A DNA stretch of 64,000 nt from Oikopleura dioica (Eukaryota > Chordata > Appendicularia > Copelata > Oikopleuridae). Positions 12,093 to 24,519 of this stretch are shown in pieces (the stretch's first letter is position 1; every line of letters begins with the position of its first letter). The DNA lies in contig OU015567.1 in NCBI GenBank assembly GCA_907165135.1, positions 3,725,001-3,789,000 of the forward strand. The letters are read 5' to 3'. The translations under genes were made by a program, and so were the position numbers. The notes beneath the pieces are model-generated. The model worked only from the letters and a program-made list of their open reading frames with translations. It was not told the origin of the DNA and made no database searches.

Positions 12093-12462
12093 AACTTTTC
12101 TCTTCTCAATAAAAATGAGTCCTTTCTACGGGGTTTCTATTTTTGTTTGATTTCTTTTGAAAATCTGTAGGGGGTCAGCCGTGATCGGACCAAAGGGACG
12201 AGTGACTCACAAATTTAATGAGAAGGGGAGATGGACAAGGGACAATAAAAACCGACGAAGCGATCAATGGATTTTTCTGGTCCTTTTCGAAAGCATAGGC
12301 ATAAAAATCAATGTAAAAGTACGACTTTTTTCTGAAACATTTTTTTTTTGAACATGAAAGCTATTTTATTTTCGATGATGCTAGCAGAATCGTCATCTTT
12401 GACTTTGAGACATAATCGTAAAAGTCAATAAAACATTGTGTTTGATTTCCACAGGATGGTTT
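12002..12462. other. Spacer between copine start and calpain end
   Basis: Holds the first copine exon (12092-12052) and otherwise AT-rich DNA. An open frame at 12157-12351 has no coding features and is rejected. AATAAA-type signals for the calpain transcript lie just below 12463 on the minus strand. Confidence 0.4.
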
Positions 12463-14555
12463 CTATAAATTTTTGAATGACAGATCGCTTCCAAACGCTC
12501 TTAGCTTCCACTGAAATTTCTCGGGATTGTTGTTTTTCACGGCTGCAAATGTCTAAAAAACATCATCAGTTAGTAAAAAGCTTCCAAAAAAACTTACAAT
12601 TAGGTATTTTCCAGGCTTCAGGCTGAACAAATATCCATTATGTTTGTAGTTCTCCAGCTCATAGCCTTTCGACAAAGGTATTACAGGCAAAACCTTCTTG
12701 TCTCTCATCCTCTTTAAATCCTCCTTGTCGAATTTTCGGTCTTCATTGATTTTGTACACATCAAGAATGACTTGACTTTTGGTGGAAATGCTTGATTCTA
12801 GCAAAAACTGAAGCCAGACATATCGTGACTTCTGATTTGGATCTCTGCTATTCGTGCCAACATTGAATACGACTTGAGCATTGTATTTTGAATCCAAGAA
12901 AGCTTTGAAAATATGATTTGAATCTCTTGGTGAATTAATTCCAGAAATGAATTCTCCTGAAACGATGATCTCCCGATCTCTCGCCTCTTCTTTCGTAAAG
13001 ATCCCGTCCTCATCGTTGATATCAAGTCCGGGTAAAGCGCAAAAATTGAATATCTCCAATTCTTTCAGCCAGTCTTCATAGCTCATCCAAAACGCACCAT
13101 CATTGGCCTTCGTAAAGCCGATTCGTTTCTTTTCTTTCTTTCTTACTCTTCGCCAGTTTTCGCGATCATCGTCCGACCAGTTCCCAGTCCATTCTGTCTT
13201 TCCCCACGGATTGCGAAGCTTGATCATTGTTTGATATTCGCCAGTTCGAAGGATCATTTTTTCAATTCGGAGGACGGCATAAGCATGAGAAGAGACGAGC
13301 CCCTTGATGATTGTTGAATTGTCTTCCTCGTCCAAGTTTGAGCAGCAGATAAGCGAATGATTCTTGATTGCGAGGAGGACGTTTTCCAGTTCGATCTTTT
13401 TGGCATCTTCAAGATTCGAGCTCGATGGAAGGTTTTAATTAGCTAGGGTCCTAGCCTAGGGTTGAAAAAAAGCTGAGAGGGTAAGGGTTAGAGTTAGAGT
13501 TGTTCGTCACTTATTGGCTAACGCGATGGATACTTGTTTTTGATTGGATGAGAACCTCTTCGGGATAAATATTGATCTTATTAAAACCTCTTCCCTAAGA
13601 TTCTTCATCTCGCAGCAAATTCCACCGCAGAGCTCTGTCAGCGACCAATTAGTATTTCCTCCTTCAAGCCTGTCATAACCGCCGTGAAATTTCGCATAAG
13701 CCTTTTCAACCAAAGGCACCCACCATTCATGATCCTTCGATTGCTCCGCGATCTTTTGTGGCAGGTAATCGTCGATCATCACTTTTTGCCACCCGTGGAC
13801 GTCGTAAAAATTAAAATGGTACTTTCCCAGGGCATGAGCTTTTTAAAAATGAGGTCGCGACATTTCAACGAATAAAGGTTACCTTCATCAGAAGAGTTTT
13901 TGTCAATTTGAAGGACTTTAGAGGCGATATCGTCTTTGACTTCATTTTGATGTTTGTTTTTTGGTCCTCCCTCTCCTTCGTCGACTTTTCTAGAGTTTCA
14001 AAAAATATGTTCCTTGGCAAATTGGGAATAAAAGAAACTCTTCCTAACGTCGACAATGCTGACAAAAACCAACAATCGCCAAGCCGTCCCTGAATCACAT
14101 CATGAGCTTGAACTCCATCTGACTGAAATTTCTTCATTGAAGCTCGAATCTTCATCGACGAAAGCCTCTCGCCATCCTTGACCTTGAAATCTTCATCGAC
14201 AAATTTTCCTTGGGGCACGTCAGATTTTTTCTCGAATATTTTGTCACTGAGTTTTCTGGCCGGCGTTGATAGAAAAACGATTGTTTCTCCTGCCAAAGGT
14301 ATTTTCAAATGAAGGTCTTTCAGTTCTTCAGCCAAGAAACCAGACTCGACATGATGATTCTCTTCAACCTTGAGTCCAAAAGATTCTCCTGCAAGTGGAG
14401 GAAGGTCAAAATCGTCATCGCTCTCTGAAGTGGTGCTCATATTCGATCGAGAATTTTTCAATCTCTTTGCTTGAAAACACCGGATGACGAATCTTTTCAG
14501 CCAAAGATTTATTCAAATACGAGCTTTTCTTACCTTCGCTTTGAAAATTCTCCAT
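12463..14555 (-). CDS. Calpain-type cysteine protease lacking an EF-hand domain
   Basis: Exons on the minus strand: 14555-14534 (MENFQSE), 14469 to about 13885, about 13840 to 13590, about 13440-12598, and the last one ending at TAG 12463-12465. All three catalytic positions are present: Cys in QGRLGDCWFLSAL, His in GLVSSHAYAVL, and Asn in KLRNPWG, together with VEKAYAKFHGGYDRLEGG, a calpain hallmark. The C-terminal half is a C2-like (calpain domain III) beta-sandwich; the protein ends SDLSFKNL with no penta-EF-hand module, so it is a non-classical calpain. The role is limited Ca-dependent proteolysis in the cytosol. An intron at about 14035-13965 is needed to change frame after LSTL; both a GT-AG and a GA-AG solution exist. 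A longer intron at about 13590-13440 contains telomere-like TTAGGG-related sequence. Confidence 0.87.
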
Positions 14556-14599
14556 TTTTTTCCGCTCTTCTTTCATGAATGTTCTTTAGAAGAAAACAA

Positions 14600-15300
14600 C
14601 TTTGTTATATTATGATTGAAGATGTAGACATTTTTTTCTATATCTCTATAAAATCTAAGAAAAACTAAGGTCAACTTTTTCTCAGATCATAAAATTAACG
14701 ATCTTATAGATTTTTTTAGAGTTGTAAAAACATATATTTTTAAAAGCATCAGAAAGATAATGGACAATGTCTGGGAACCTGTCTGCTAGACAGTGTCTAG
14801 AAAACCAGACTTTCCTAACGGAACGGAAGCTTAAATAAAACCCTTTCAGCGAACTTTCTGAGAAGGAGCTGCGTGCACCACTCGCTTGGTTATCTAATTT
14901 ATTTTGATTCGTCTTCATAATTAGCGGCTGTGGCTGGGCGCAAAATTTTCCGCATCGGCTTTCTATGCACAATTACCCGGACACTTGTCGGCGCTCCCAA
15001 ATCTACGCATCAGTCGATTATCATCAGAGGAATAATCAAAGAGAATACTTTTTCAAGAAGAATTCATTGATCGATTTGGAGATGAAGAATGCAGGGTTAT
15101 TGGCGTCCTTGTTGATTTCAGATTCTCGAGTTCAAGATTGAATCATGTTCTAATTCCAATTTGTTTATCAAGATTTTATCAAGAGAAGTACTAAGAGACG
15201 ACGGTCGCATAATATTCTCAAATTCAAATTTTACTCGTATTCTCTTTTTAACCAATTTATCAAGATTTTTACAGAAATTCGCTTTATTCCATGCCAGCAA
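14600..15300. other. Intergenic region, about 0.7 kb
   Basis: AT-rich with no supported gene. Open frames on the minus strand (e.g. 14972-14682) have no coding features. Likely promoters for the divergent calpain and the plus-strand secreted protein. Confidence 0.4.
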
Positions 15301-15318
15301 AAATAATGAAAAATATTT

Positions 15319-17600
15319 TTGAACTCGTCATCAGACCAAGCCTCTGCCTCTCACTTTCGCGCTGGGTCCCTTAGCTATCTCCAGCGAGATTCAACTTCTT
15401 ACACTGTCGTTCGAACCCAATCCTGGCGCCGCTCCAAAGCCGGGTACGGCAGTCGTGGCTGCACGGAGGAACATGTGCTCTCAGAAAAACTCACCGCCGT
15501 GCGGGCCGGTCAAAATTCAACGCTGATGGATATTTGCGAGCTTCAAAATCGCAGTTTTGTCGACACTTGCAAAGATCTCCAATCGAGCTACGTCGTGACG
15601 GATATTGAAGATAAACAGTCGCCGCTGAACAATTACTGTTATGGATATGGAAATGATGTTTTGCCGAAGCCGGCAGGGCCGTTCATGGTGAAAATTGAAT
15701 CTTGCTGCTGGGTCAATTTTATGAACGACTTTGGAAGATTGATTGGAAGCGGAAGTCCGAAGAAAGAAAGAAATGAGCTGAAACTGATTGCGAAGATCAA
15801 TGAATTAGAGAACAATACTCCCCTGGTGAAAGTTCCTCCAATTTGGCGAATCATGTCCGGCTGTCCCGATCAAATCCTCAACTTGAATCCAGTCGACCTC
15901 GATGGCGATCTGATCCGATGCCGCTGGGCGACCGCAGAAGAGGCGAAATCAGGAAGCTATTGGCTCAACAAATCTGACTTCGTTACTTCTATTAGATTTT
16001 TTGTTTTACCGCAGTAATTGAATAATGGTTGAGCCATGCAAAATTCATGATTTTGATGAGTTCGCAAGTTTGACGCTGGATAGAGATGGCTGCAGGGTGA
16101 TTTATGATGGGACGAAGGATTCGGCGAAGATGGGATACAAGCCGATTGCGGTGATGGTGGAAGATATTGATGATTCTGGGCGGATCCTGTCTTCGATTCC
16201 AGTTCAGGTATGGCCTTGGAAAGATACTGTTTTCGACGGCTTTTAAGTTTCTTGCGGAAGTCTGGATCCCGCAGCCATCGAAATTCGGCGGCAATATCGG
16301 ACGAAAAGGAGGCAAACAAATCCCAATCTACAAATACCCAGATCCATACGAAGGCTTCCTCGACTACGAAGATGGCGACGACCATGATGATCATGAAGAT
16401 TACTTCGAAGTTGACAACATTCGGGTTCGACGGCAAGCTGAAATCGACAGAACAATCACCTTGAATAATCCCCAGCAAAGTGGCGGAATTCCTGGGTACT
16501 GCGATGCAAAGCCTGTTCTAGTCTTTCCAAGTCCACCTGCTGGCTCGACGATTGTTGTGAATAACATGGTCGAAATAAAGTTGAAAGCGGAGTCGAGAAA
16601 TGGAGATATCAAACGATTTTTGTACAACAAGCCAAGAGGTTAGAAATTAAATCACCATAAATATCAAATTTGATGGATGAATTGGTTTTCACTTTTCAAC
16701 ATCAGTCTGAGGTGAAAACTAAATTGATATTAAATTGGGTATAATTATTGATAATATCCAATTCCGGTAGCGTCAAGTCTACAAACACTATTCGAAACTC
16801 AAGTTTTAAATAAATATTTTATTAAGGAATGGACTGCACACCTGTCACAAAAACCGGGACTGTTACGTGCACTTGGACCCCCGCTCAAAGTCAAAACGGC
16901 ATTTTCAAGTTTGCCTGTCTTTTCGGTTTCATTTTACTAGTTATTCTAGCTTCTGCTTCTGGGCAGATGATGTTAGAGGATTGACAACTGAGCGACGATG
17001 CATCAATTTGCGAACAGAAATCAACGATATCTACTCAATGATCGACTTTTATTTCGACAAGAGTGAGTTCAACTCTAACAGTTTCAGAGACTACGGTTGC
17101 ACGGGAAAGGGAAACATGAAGCCAGAAGCGCCATCAGCAGGAGTTCCACTCGACGAAATCGATCACATGATCAACAACTGGAAGCACTGTACCAAATGTG
17201 CTCTCAAGGTCGATTATTCCCGTGATTTTCATAACTATTCGTGCTCTAGAAAGAAACAAGAGTCGCTTATGACTTCGATGAAATGACAAAAGAATGCATC
17301 AATCAATTCGGATCACTAGAACATTCTCTCTGCTCATGCGACTTGGACTTTGTTGAAAACATGTCTTCGAACATTGGAGACTTCAATCCTGAGTTCCTTA
17401 GTAAGCAATTTTTTTTTTGAAAAAAAGACTTCATTTCATTAGATTTCCCAAAGAACGAATGCAAGCCTTTCCCTCCCGCCTTCAGAACAACTGCAAAAGG
17501 AGCCTGCTGCATGTCTTCTTCAGGGGTTTTTTCATGGTACAATACTGAGATCCGCGAATGCTGCTTCAACGGACTAGTTCGTGACATTGGCGAATGCTGA
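15319..17600 (+). CDS. Large secreted protein with a conserved invertebrate extracellular module and PLA2-like tail
   Basis: Main exon from about 15319 to 15979, then GT-AG introns to exons near 16046-16208, 16249-16640, 16829-16918, 16966-17256, a short piece to 17400 and 17441-17600 (stop TGA at 17598-17600). The N-terminal part has the SLSY...QSWRRS...GCTEE and SGCPDQILNL...DLDGDLIRCRWA pattern seen in a family of extracellular proteins of cnidarians, amphioxus and tunicates. A strongly acidic loop (YEDGDDHDDHEDYFE) follows. The C-terminal part has DYGCTGKGN ... PLDEIDHMINNWKHCTKC, resembling the Ca loop and active-site helix of secreted phospholipase A2, although the HD catalytic pair appears as NNWKHC, so catalysis is doubtful. 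It ends with a Cys-rich ECCFNGLVRDIGEC motif. The start codon and signal peptide exon were not settled: ATG 15306 is in another frame. Confidence 0.68.
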
Positions 17601-17902
17601 AATCAAGGAAGAGATTTTCCGGCAATGAGCCCCCTTTTTTTTATAATTTTCGTTGAATAAATTTTCACTGTCCTCTTTTCTCTTACGTAAATGGATTTAT
17701 TAACAAAAGATGATGATCTTGTCCTCTGGAAAACGAAACAACTCTCACGCTTCCTCTTAGATTGACATATACATAATTTCACCCAGCAATTTTCTCCGTC
17801 ACTGGTTTTAAAAGCGCTGCATTTTTATGACGCGACGCCTTAAAATTGAATCTCTGATGCAATTTTGACTTTCAGCTTTGTCTTGTTTTTTTCATAACAA
17901 TA
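17601..17902. other. Short intergenic spacer
   Basis: 3' end of the PLA2-tailed gene with an AATAAA-like signal (17655-17660, GAATAAAT) and the upstream region of the next gene. No other feature seen. Confidence 0.4.
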
Positions 17903-20900
17903 ATGGCGATTGTAAAGAGAATAATTTTTCTTCTTCTTTTTGAGAGTATTGAGAGAAACGGGGTCTTCGGACAGTTGATAGTGGAGAATGTCGTTTGTGG
18001 ATTGGAATATCTCAAGTTTGAAATGGAAGAACGGCCCTGGGCGACAGAGAAATTCAACATCTTCAATGGACAAGAACAATGCGACTTCTCCCTCAGCACT
18101 GTCGGCAGAAATCTAGCAATACGCGTGCCAGTGGAAGAGTCGAACTGTATCAGCTACAGTCTGGCGACTCTTTCTTTTGACGCTCAGTTCACTTTCAAGA
18201 TGCAAAACAACCTCATTATTTTTGCTCAAACTGGATTTATTACCTGCACTCTGGCGGATTTTGAAACACAGCTGGATTCTTCGAGTATTTCCGTGACAAA
18301 TGAAGACACAGGCAAGTGCCCTGCGCTGATGAAAGTCGGTGGAGACTGCTTGGAGATAAATGTAGAAAACCAATGTTCTTCCCGAACAGAAGGAAAATGT
18401 AAGGAAGACGCTTCGGCTCCACAATGTGAAGACATGGAGGAAAATGAGACGTTTATTTCTTACGAATGCGTGGAAAAACCAAATGATTTTGACCCATCAG
18501 ATGTCAACAAGGGCGACCCTTTTACAATCTCTGCCTGCTGTATATCTCTCGTCACGCCGTACAATCCCAACTTTGCTGATCCAAAATCAGAAGAGTACCA
18601 AGAGCTCTTGCAAGAAGTTAAAACCGCGGGGAGGACAGACCTGAACATCGAAAGCATCGATGTCTACGAGACAGAAGATGGCAAAACAATTATCTCGATA
18701 GAATCTCAACGATATCCGTGTTTTGGAACAATGAGCTGTCCTGACGAACTCGAGGATCGGACAGCTTTTTTCAACGACATCATCAACGAAGTTTTGGTAA
18801 ATCTAGAAACGGCAACAACAAAAGAAATCACAAAAATTGGTAAAACGACCGATGAGTTCAAAAAAGATCTGGAAGCAGCAATCATCAACGAAGGCGGTAT
18901 TCCACCACCCCCGCCGCCGAAAGAAGAAGAAAAATTTGTCGAACCAAAGCTAGAAACCGTCGAAGAAATTGTTGATTTTCTCGAGGATCCTGACGTGGGA
19001 ATCATTCCAATGGACATCACGGCGGAAACGGTCACTGAAGAAGGAACAACAGAAGTCGAAGTTCGCCCGACAAAGGCGCCATTTAGAGAGTTTAACACAG
19101 AAAAACTTAAAGAAAATCTTGGCGAGCCGATGATTCAAACCATCACTGGTTATTTGATCTCTATTGACATCTGCACCATCGAAGATAACAAATATGAAAA
19201 CGAGAAGCTCGCGAAGATCAGTGGTAACCCGCCCTTCCGTCTGAAAATAGATGGACTCACAGATGCTCAACAGGATGTTTTGCAGATTTCTGAGCAAGAA
19301 GACGAGTTCGGCCAGTTATATCTCTCCATAAAGATAAGCGATTGGGAGATTTTCGAGGAGAACGCAAGAGATAAATCGACCCTTACCGTTGATATCGAAG
19401 ACAATGATGGTCGGAAGGGAAAAGTCCCAATTCTATTCGAAGCGTCTTCTCAATGCACTTCTACAGTCACTACAGATGTCACGGAAGTAATCTCTCTTGG
19501 CAAAGTCAACGTCCAGTCTCAATTCGTGTTCGAACGATACAACGAACTGGAGGAATCTCAAGAAGAATTAGGAAGATTTCTCGTTGCTGAGTACAACTCA
19601 GTCTTTTCCGGCGTCAATTCCATCGAAAAAATCACCTTTTCTGGAACTCGGCCAGTCTCGCCAGCTGCTGACGCGAAAGTTTGCAACACAACGAATCCAT
19701 GCAGCGCTGCTTCGACACAGTTACTCTTCAGTGCGTCTCAGACGATTATCGCGGGAGAAAGCTTCATTGACGTGGTGGATAGAGGAGTTATCATCGTTGA
19801 AGCGTCGTTCAAGAAATATATCGAAGCGAAGAAAAGGAATGAGCTTCCAGCTTCAAGGAGGGAACGATCGGCGGAAGATGTCCCGGAAGTTTTTGTCAAC
19901 AGAGCCGAATCTATTGTAAATGAAGAATACTTGTACTACTATTCGTAAGATAAGACACAAGAAATCCTTTCATCATTCATTTTCTAGCATTCCAGGGGCG
20001 ATTTTGACAATTTACATCGTTCTCATCGCCTTTTTCTGGTACAACTATCAGCTTACAATCAGAACTGCCCATGGCATCGTCTATAACAACGGCGACTCTC
20101 TATTCATCCGCTTGATCGTCGTCAAGGGCTGCCTCCTTCTTCTCATTTCCATCGTCACAATCGCGCTTGAATCTCTCCGCGCATTTGATTACATCAATGG
20201 AAAATCCGTGAATTTTCGACCGGTTTTTAGCATCAAAGTCCTTCTCATTCTCCTCTTGTTGATTTCTGCCTTGGTCTTCGCGCTGAAAATCAAGGCGTTT
20301 TTGGTCTTCTTGGACGAGATCAGCAGCTCTTACGAGAAATTCGGATGCTTTGTTCCCAAACCAAGAAATTTGATTCAAATCGTAAATATGGTGCTGGTAA
20401 TTTTTCTTCATGATGGCCTGTATAAAGTTGTTTCGTACTTTTTCTTCGCGAGGTATTGTATTTATGAAAAATTTTGACAAAAAAAGGGTTAAGATTTAAA
20501 CCGCCAAATATTTGCCTGACAGTCATATATTTCGTTCAAATTTGCTTTGATGTCCTTCTTGGTGAGTCGTTTCTTCCAATTTATTGTTCTACTAGCAATA
20601 TTTACAGTCATCTTGCCGCTCTTCCTACAGACCGTCATGGCAGTTTATAACACACTTGTGGAGCCGGAATTCCCAGCTAGAGGTTTGTTCTATCAAAAAA
20701 CAACATTCGCTTATGTAAATTCTAGTGCTGAAGGTTCATATCAAGAAGGTCATCAGAAACCTCCTGATTTTCATGCCACATGCGACGATTTTCAACATTC
20801 AAGATGAATTCTTCGAGAAAATCCTCTTCAAAATCAAGGCTTACTATGAAACAAAACTCATCGCGCAGCATTATCAAAAAAGCTGGCAGAAGATTTGGGA

Positions 20901-21744
20901 CATTCTTTTTTTGATCGTCGTCTTTGTCATTATCATAGCTTGGAGAATCGTTGATATTTTTCTCACGTAAGTCATTTTTATCGGAAAAGGGTTGAATAAA
21001 CTTTTTAAGAATCATCATCCAAATATCTGGAATCGTCGAATTTGCCGTCGACGACAGATTGCCTGTCGACAAGATCAGAAAAGGAGAAATAAAATGGCGC
21101 GCGGCAGAGTTTTACGAAAGATCGCAAAAGATACGGTCTCTTGGATTCTATCAGAGAAAAATCACTCCACGATCGGGAAATGCAACAGATGAGCCAGCAT
21201 ATGACTGTGGAACTCTTTGCGGAGACAAGTAAGTTACCAAATGAATCGAAATGCTCATTTTTATTTAGTTCGTTCGCGAATGGCCTGGTGAAATTTATGG
21301 TCAACGATACAACGCTGTATGACGATTTCAAGCCGAGGATGAACTGCGCTGATACAAATTTGCAACTCGATGATTTATCAGCAAATTCGACGACTTTGCC
21401 TAAACTAGAAACATTTCCCAATCCCCTTGTTCCCGACGTTCCTGGTTGCTTGAATGAATTGGAAATACTCTACCTGGTTTTCCTTTTTTTGATGTATGGC
21501 TCCTTCGCCCTTCTCTTTTTCTACAGAAAACGGGTTTGAAAACATTGAGTGAAAAAGGTGCTCAAATTGAATTTAGATTGGAAAGATATACAACCTGAAA
21601 ACAACCGGAATAATCGGCAAAATCTTTGGCTCAACGCGAGAAAAACTCTCTGAACACGAAGCTTGCAGAGATGTCGATTACATCGGAAAGAACCTGGATT
21701 CATTGAGCTCTGAAAAGATTGTAGAAATAACGAAAAAGAGCTAA
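17903..21744 (+). CDS. Orphan multi-pass membrane protein with large SEA-like ectodomain
   Basis: Eight exons (17903-19944, 19988-20452, 20494-20561, 20596-20682, 20726-20966, 21010-21228, 21269-21533, 21577-21744), all GT-AG introns of 33-43 bp with matching phases, encode 1,184 residues. Exon 1 alone gives about 680 residues: a signal peptide (MAIVKRIIFLLLFESIE), several Cys pairs, a SEA-like unit (NPNFADPKSEEYQELLQEV ... ESIDVYE), a PPPPPPKEEEK linker, and a second beta-rich unit with a dibasic-rich end (RRERSAEDV). From residue about 684 the protein is largely hydrophobic, with six or seven membrane helices (e.g. ILTIYIVLIAFFW, CLLLLISIVTIAL, LLILLLLISALVF, the last YLVFLFLMYGSFALLFFY) and a ~50-residue cytosolic-looking tail. 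I recognise no family. A receptor, adhesion or fusion-type surface protein is conceivable but unproven. Confidence 0.82.
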
Positions 21745-22106
21745 ATGAAAATTGGCTTCCAGAAGAAGGTGATTTGGTGCTGTAATAATTCATGAATAAA
21801 TTGCTGTATAAATGTCTGTTTGTTTCTATTTCGACACACTGTTGACCAAAAGTTCGCCAATAATTGATGTTTCACTATTATGTAAATTCGTCTCGAAAAT
21901 GCCCGAGGCAACTTTGAGAACTTCTCTTATCAGCCGCACTTATAACCGCGGGTGGCGCTTGTGCTGGGTACCATAAGGTCAGCGTAAAACTCCTGACCCC
22001 GAGGCATTTCGAAAGTGTTTAGCGCATAATAACGCTTTCCCAGCGAAAACGCAAGATAAGGATGAGGCCCGCAAATTCCTAAATCAACCGAAAAGAGAAA
22101 AAAATA

Positions 22107-24149
22107 ATGGCACGAAATTCAAGCACAACGACGATAGCAATCATTGTTTTCAGTGCATATATTTTTGTACATGTTATATTCGACTACGGACATGTTTTCT
22201 TCGGGTAAGAACTGTTTTGGCGACAATAGAGAAGGATCGTTTTGACAAAAATAATCGGGCAGGTCCCGTATTTTGCACGTGCGTTTATTCAATTTATGTC
22301 GCATTTATTACTTAACGTTTAGAGCTTGTTTTTTATTCAATTTTTAATTTTTTCTTTATGAAAAAAAATTTTATCTGAAAAAAATTATTTCTGAAAAAAA
22401 AATTTTCTGAAAAAATTTTTTTCAGAAAAAAAAATTCTTAAAAAAAATATTTCCTGAAAAATAATTTTCTGAAAAAAAATTTTCTAAAAAAAATTTTCTG
22501 AAAAAATAATTTTCAGAAAAAAATTTTCTGAAGAAAAATTTTCTGAAAAAAAAAATTTTCAGGCATAAAAGAGAAAGAGATATTACCGAAGAATTCATGA
22601 TCGATGTTTCTACCAAAAAGATACGAAAAATATCCGCGCCATCAAAAAAGAAGAAAACCGCTAAGAAAACAACTAACCCTGGAAAAATGGAACTGTACCA
22701 TAAAAAACTCATAAAACCTCTGACAAATGAAGATAAAGAGAGATGGATTAAAAAGATCTGGGAAACGAATCAACTAGAAAGTCATGAAAATCGAGAGGAA
22801 GTGAACATTCTTTGGTGGTTTACGAACACGGGCAAAAGTGGGAAGAAACGAGAAGCGAGGAATTTTGACGAGTTCAAGGTAAGGAAACGAGTTTTTCGGG
22901 AAAATTCAGTTTTTAGGATAAATGTGGTCCCTGCAATCTTGTCACTTCTCGTTCGTTCGAAAAAACTGCAGATGCCATCGTTGTCAGCAATACTGTCATG
23001 TCCCACTACACTGCTCCTCAAGTTGCGAGACGCAAATTTCCAGACATGACGAGTCGAAATCTTTCACAAATCTGGGTCTTCGAGAACAAAGAAAGTGGGA
23101 TAAAACAGGAGCACGAACCGAGGTATGTTATTATTGCGACTTTCACGGTCGGATTTAATTTTGACGATGCGTCTTATCTTGGCTTTCTTTGATTTCACGC
23201 TTTTCGTTATAAAAAAAGAAATTCTTCAGGACTATCAACCCTGAAGTAGACGCCGCTTACAATGCCACAATGTCCTATCGGACCGATTCCGACATCACCA
23301 GACATTTCGGCGATGCTGAATCCGTCATCGCCCAACTTCGCTTCGACGCAGATGGCAATCTTGTTAGCTCAAACGAAGATTACGCGAAAAATCTTATGAA
23401 GAGAAAATTTCCTTATGGTTCCGAATACAACACGGCTTGGTTTGTCTCCAACTGCGACTACACATCTGGCGCTAGAAAGAGATTTGCCTTTGGGAAGGAA
23501 ATGATTGAAAAGGGACTAAAGCTGTATTCGGAAGGTGAGGAAGTCAGCGCTTACTTAACATGCTGACGGAGTTTGATAAGGTGAGTGCTTCGGTCACAAA
23601 ACTGAGCGGCAGTTCCATCGAGGAGGATCGGCAGAGTTTCCATTGCAACGAGTCAAGTTTTATCTCGCTTTTGAAAATGCTTACCATTGTAACGACTACA
23701 TCAGGAACGTTTCCAACTCCCCAAATTCCATTTTCTTGTTTACAAAAATGTTGAAACCAATAAGCGAAAAATTTTGGCGGAATTCTTTCATGAACGAGCT
23801 TGTCCCAGTCGTTTTCGGCCCTCATCCTGATGATGTCAGACGCGTTGCTCCACCAAACTCGTACATTCACTCAGAAGACTTTGATTCCGTTGAGGATCTA
23901 TTGGAATACATGGACTTTTTGGACAAGAACGACACTGCCTATCTCGAATTTCACAAATGGAAAAACTTGTATCCCTCTGGGAAAAATCCCCACAGCAAAT
24001 GCTTGCAGCATCTCGGCACCGTAAACAGGTAAAACATACTACCAACCCCCATTCATCAACTTATCATCATCTCTAGAACCATTTGCCTACTCTGCCGGTT
24101 GATCAGAGATCGTCGAGCTAAAAAGAGCGCGTCTCTTACAAATCCGTAA
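22107..24149 (+). CDS. Alpha-1,3-fucosyltransferase (GT10 family)
   Basis: Golgi type-II membrane enzyme adding fucose from GDP-fucose to N-acetylglucosamine-containing glycans. Exons 22107-22204, 22563-22878, 22917-23122, 23230-23534, 23581-23704, 23765-24028 and 24077-24149 give 461 residues. There is a short cytosolic N-terminus, one membrane anchor (TIAIIVFSAYIFVHVIF), a basic stem, then GT10 motifs: IWVFENKESG, YRTDSDI, NTAWFVSNC, VKFYLAFENAYHCNDYISEK and FWRNSF...VPVVFGP, with a terminal CLLC motif. The intron 23705-23764 joins in frame only as GA-AG. Intron 1 (22205-22562) carries a low-complexity inverted repeat. An open frame runs past the stop (to about 24258: NYWKYDVHPEC), so an alternative longer C-terminus is possible. 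Confidence 0.9.
22340..22565. repeat. Low-complexity TTTTCTGAAAAAA repeat with inverted copies
   Basis: About a dozen copies of a unit close to AAAATTTTCTGAAAAAA, some inverted (TTTTTTCAGAAAA), fill the 3' part of fucosyltransferase intron 1. Because TTTTCAG is itself a splice acceptor, the array presents many near-acceptor sequences in front of the true exon start. Confidence 0.75.
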
Positions 24150-24519
24150 TGAACTACTGGAAATACGATGTGCATCCGGAGTGCAAAGAAGATGTCGTTT
24201 TCCAAGACTACCAAACAAAAATCAGGCGGAATCGACTTTCCTGGATCGATCCCTTTTAGAATCTTTCAATTGACGAAAAATGCAATTAATTCTTCAAATA
24301 TACTCAAGTCTAAGCGTAAAGAAAGTGTATTAAATCAAAGTCATATGTTACAATATCGTGTTGAAATGACGATAGGGGGCGGCACGAAAGCAATAGAATG
24401 AGAATAGAAAATTAGAAGTTGTGAGTTGGCGTGTTTCAGGTTGTTGAAAACTGACAGTTGGGTTCTATCAGAAAACGGGCTTCCTATTCCAGAGCGTGTA
24501 GAGTTTTTAATTGCTTTTT

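Noticed and set aside
12157-12351. Plus-strand frame between copine and calpain
   Set aside because: No ATG with context, no domain, and it ends in a T-run; likely chance.
13965-14035. GA-AG intron in calpain after LSTL
   Set aside because: A GT-AG solution in the same place also keeps the frame, so it cannot be counted with the firm GA-AG cases.
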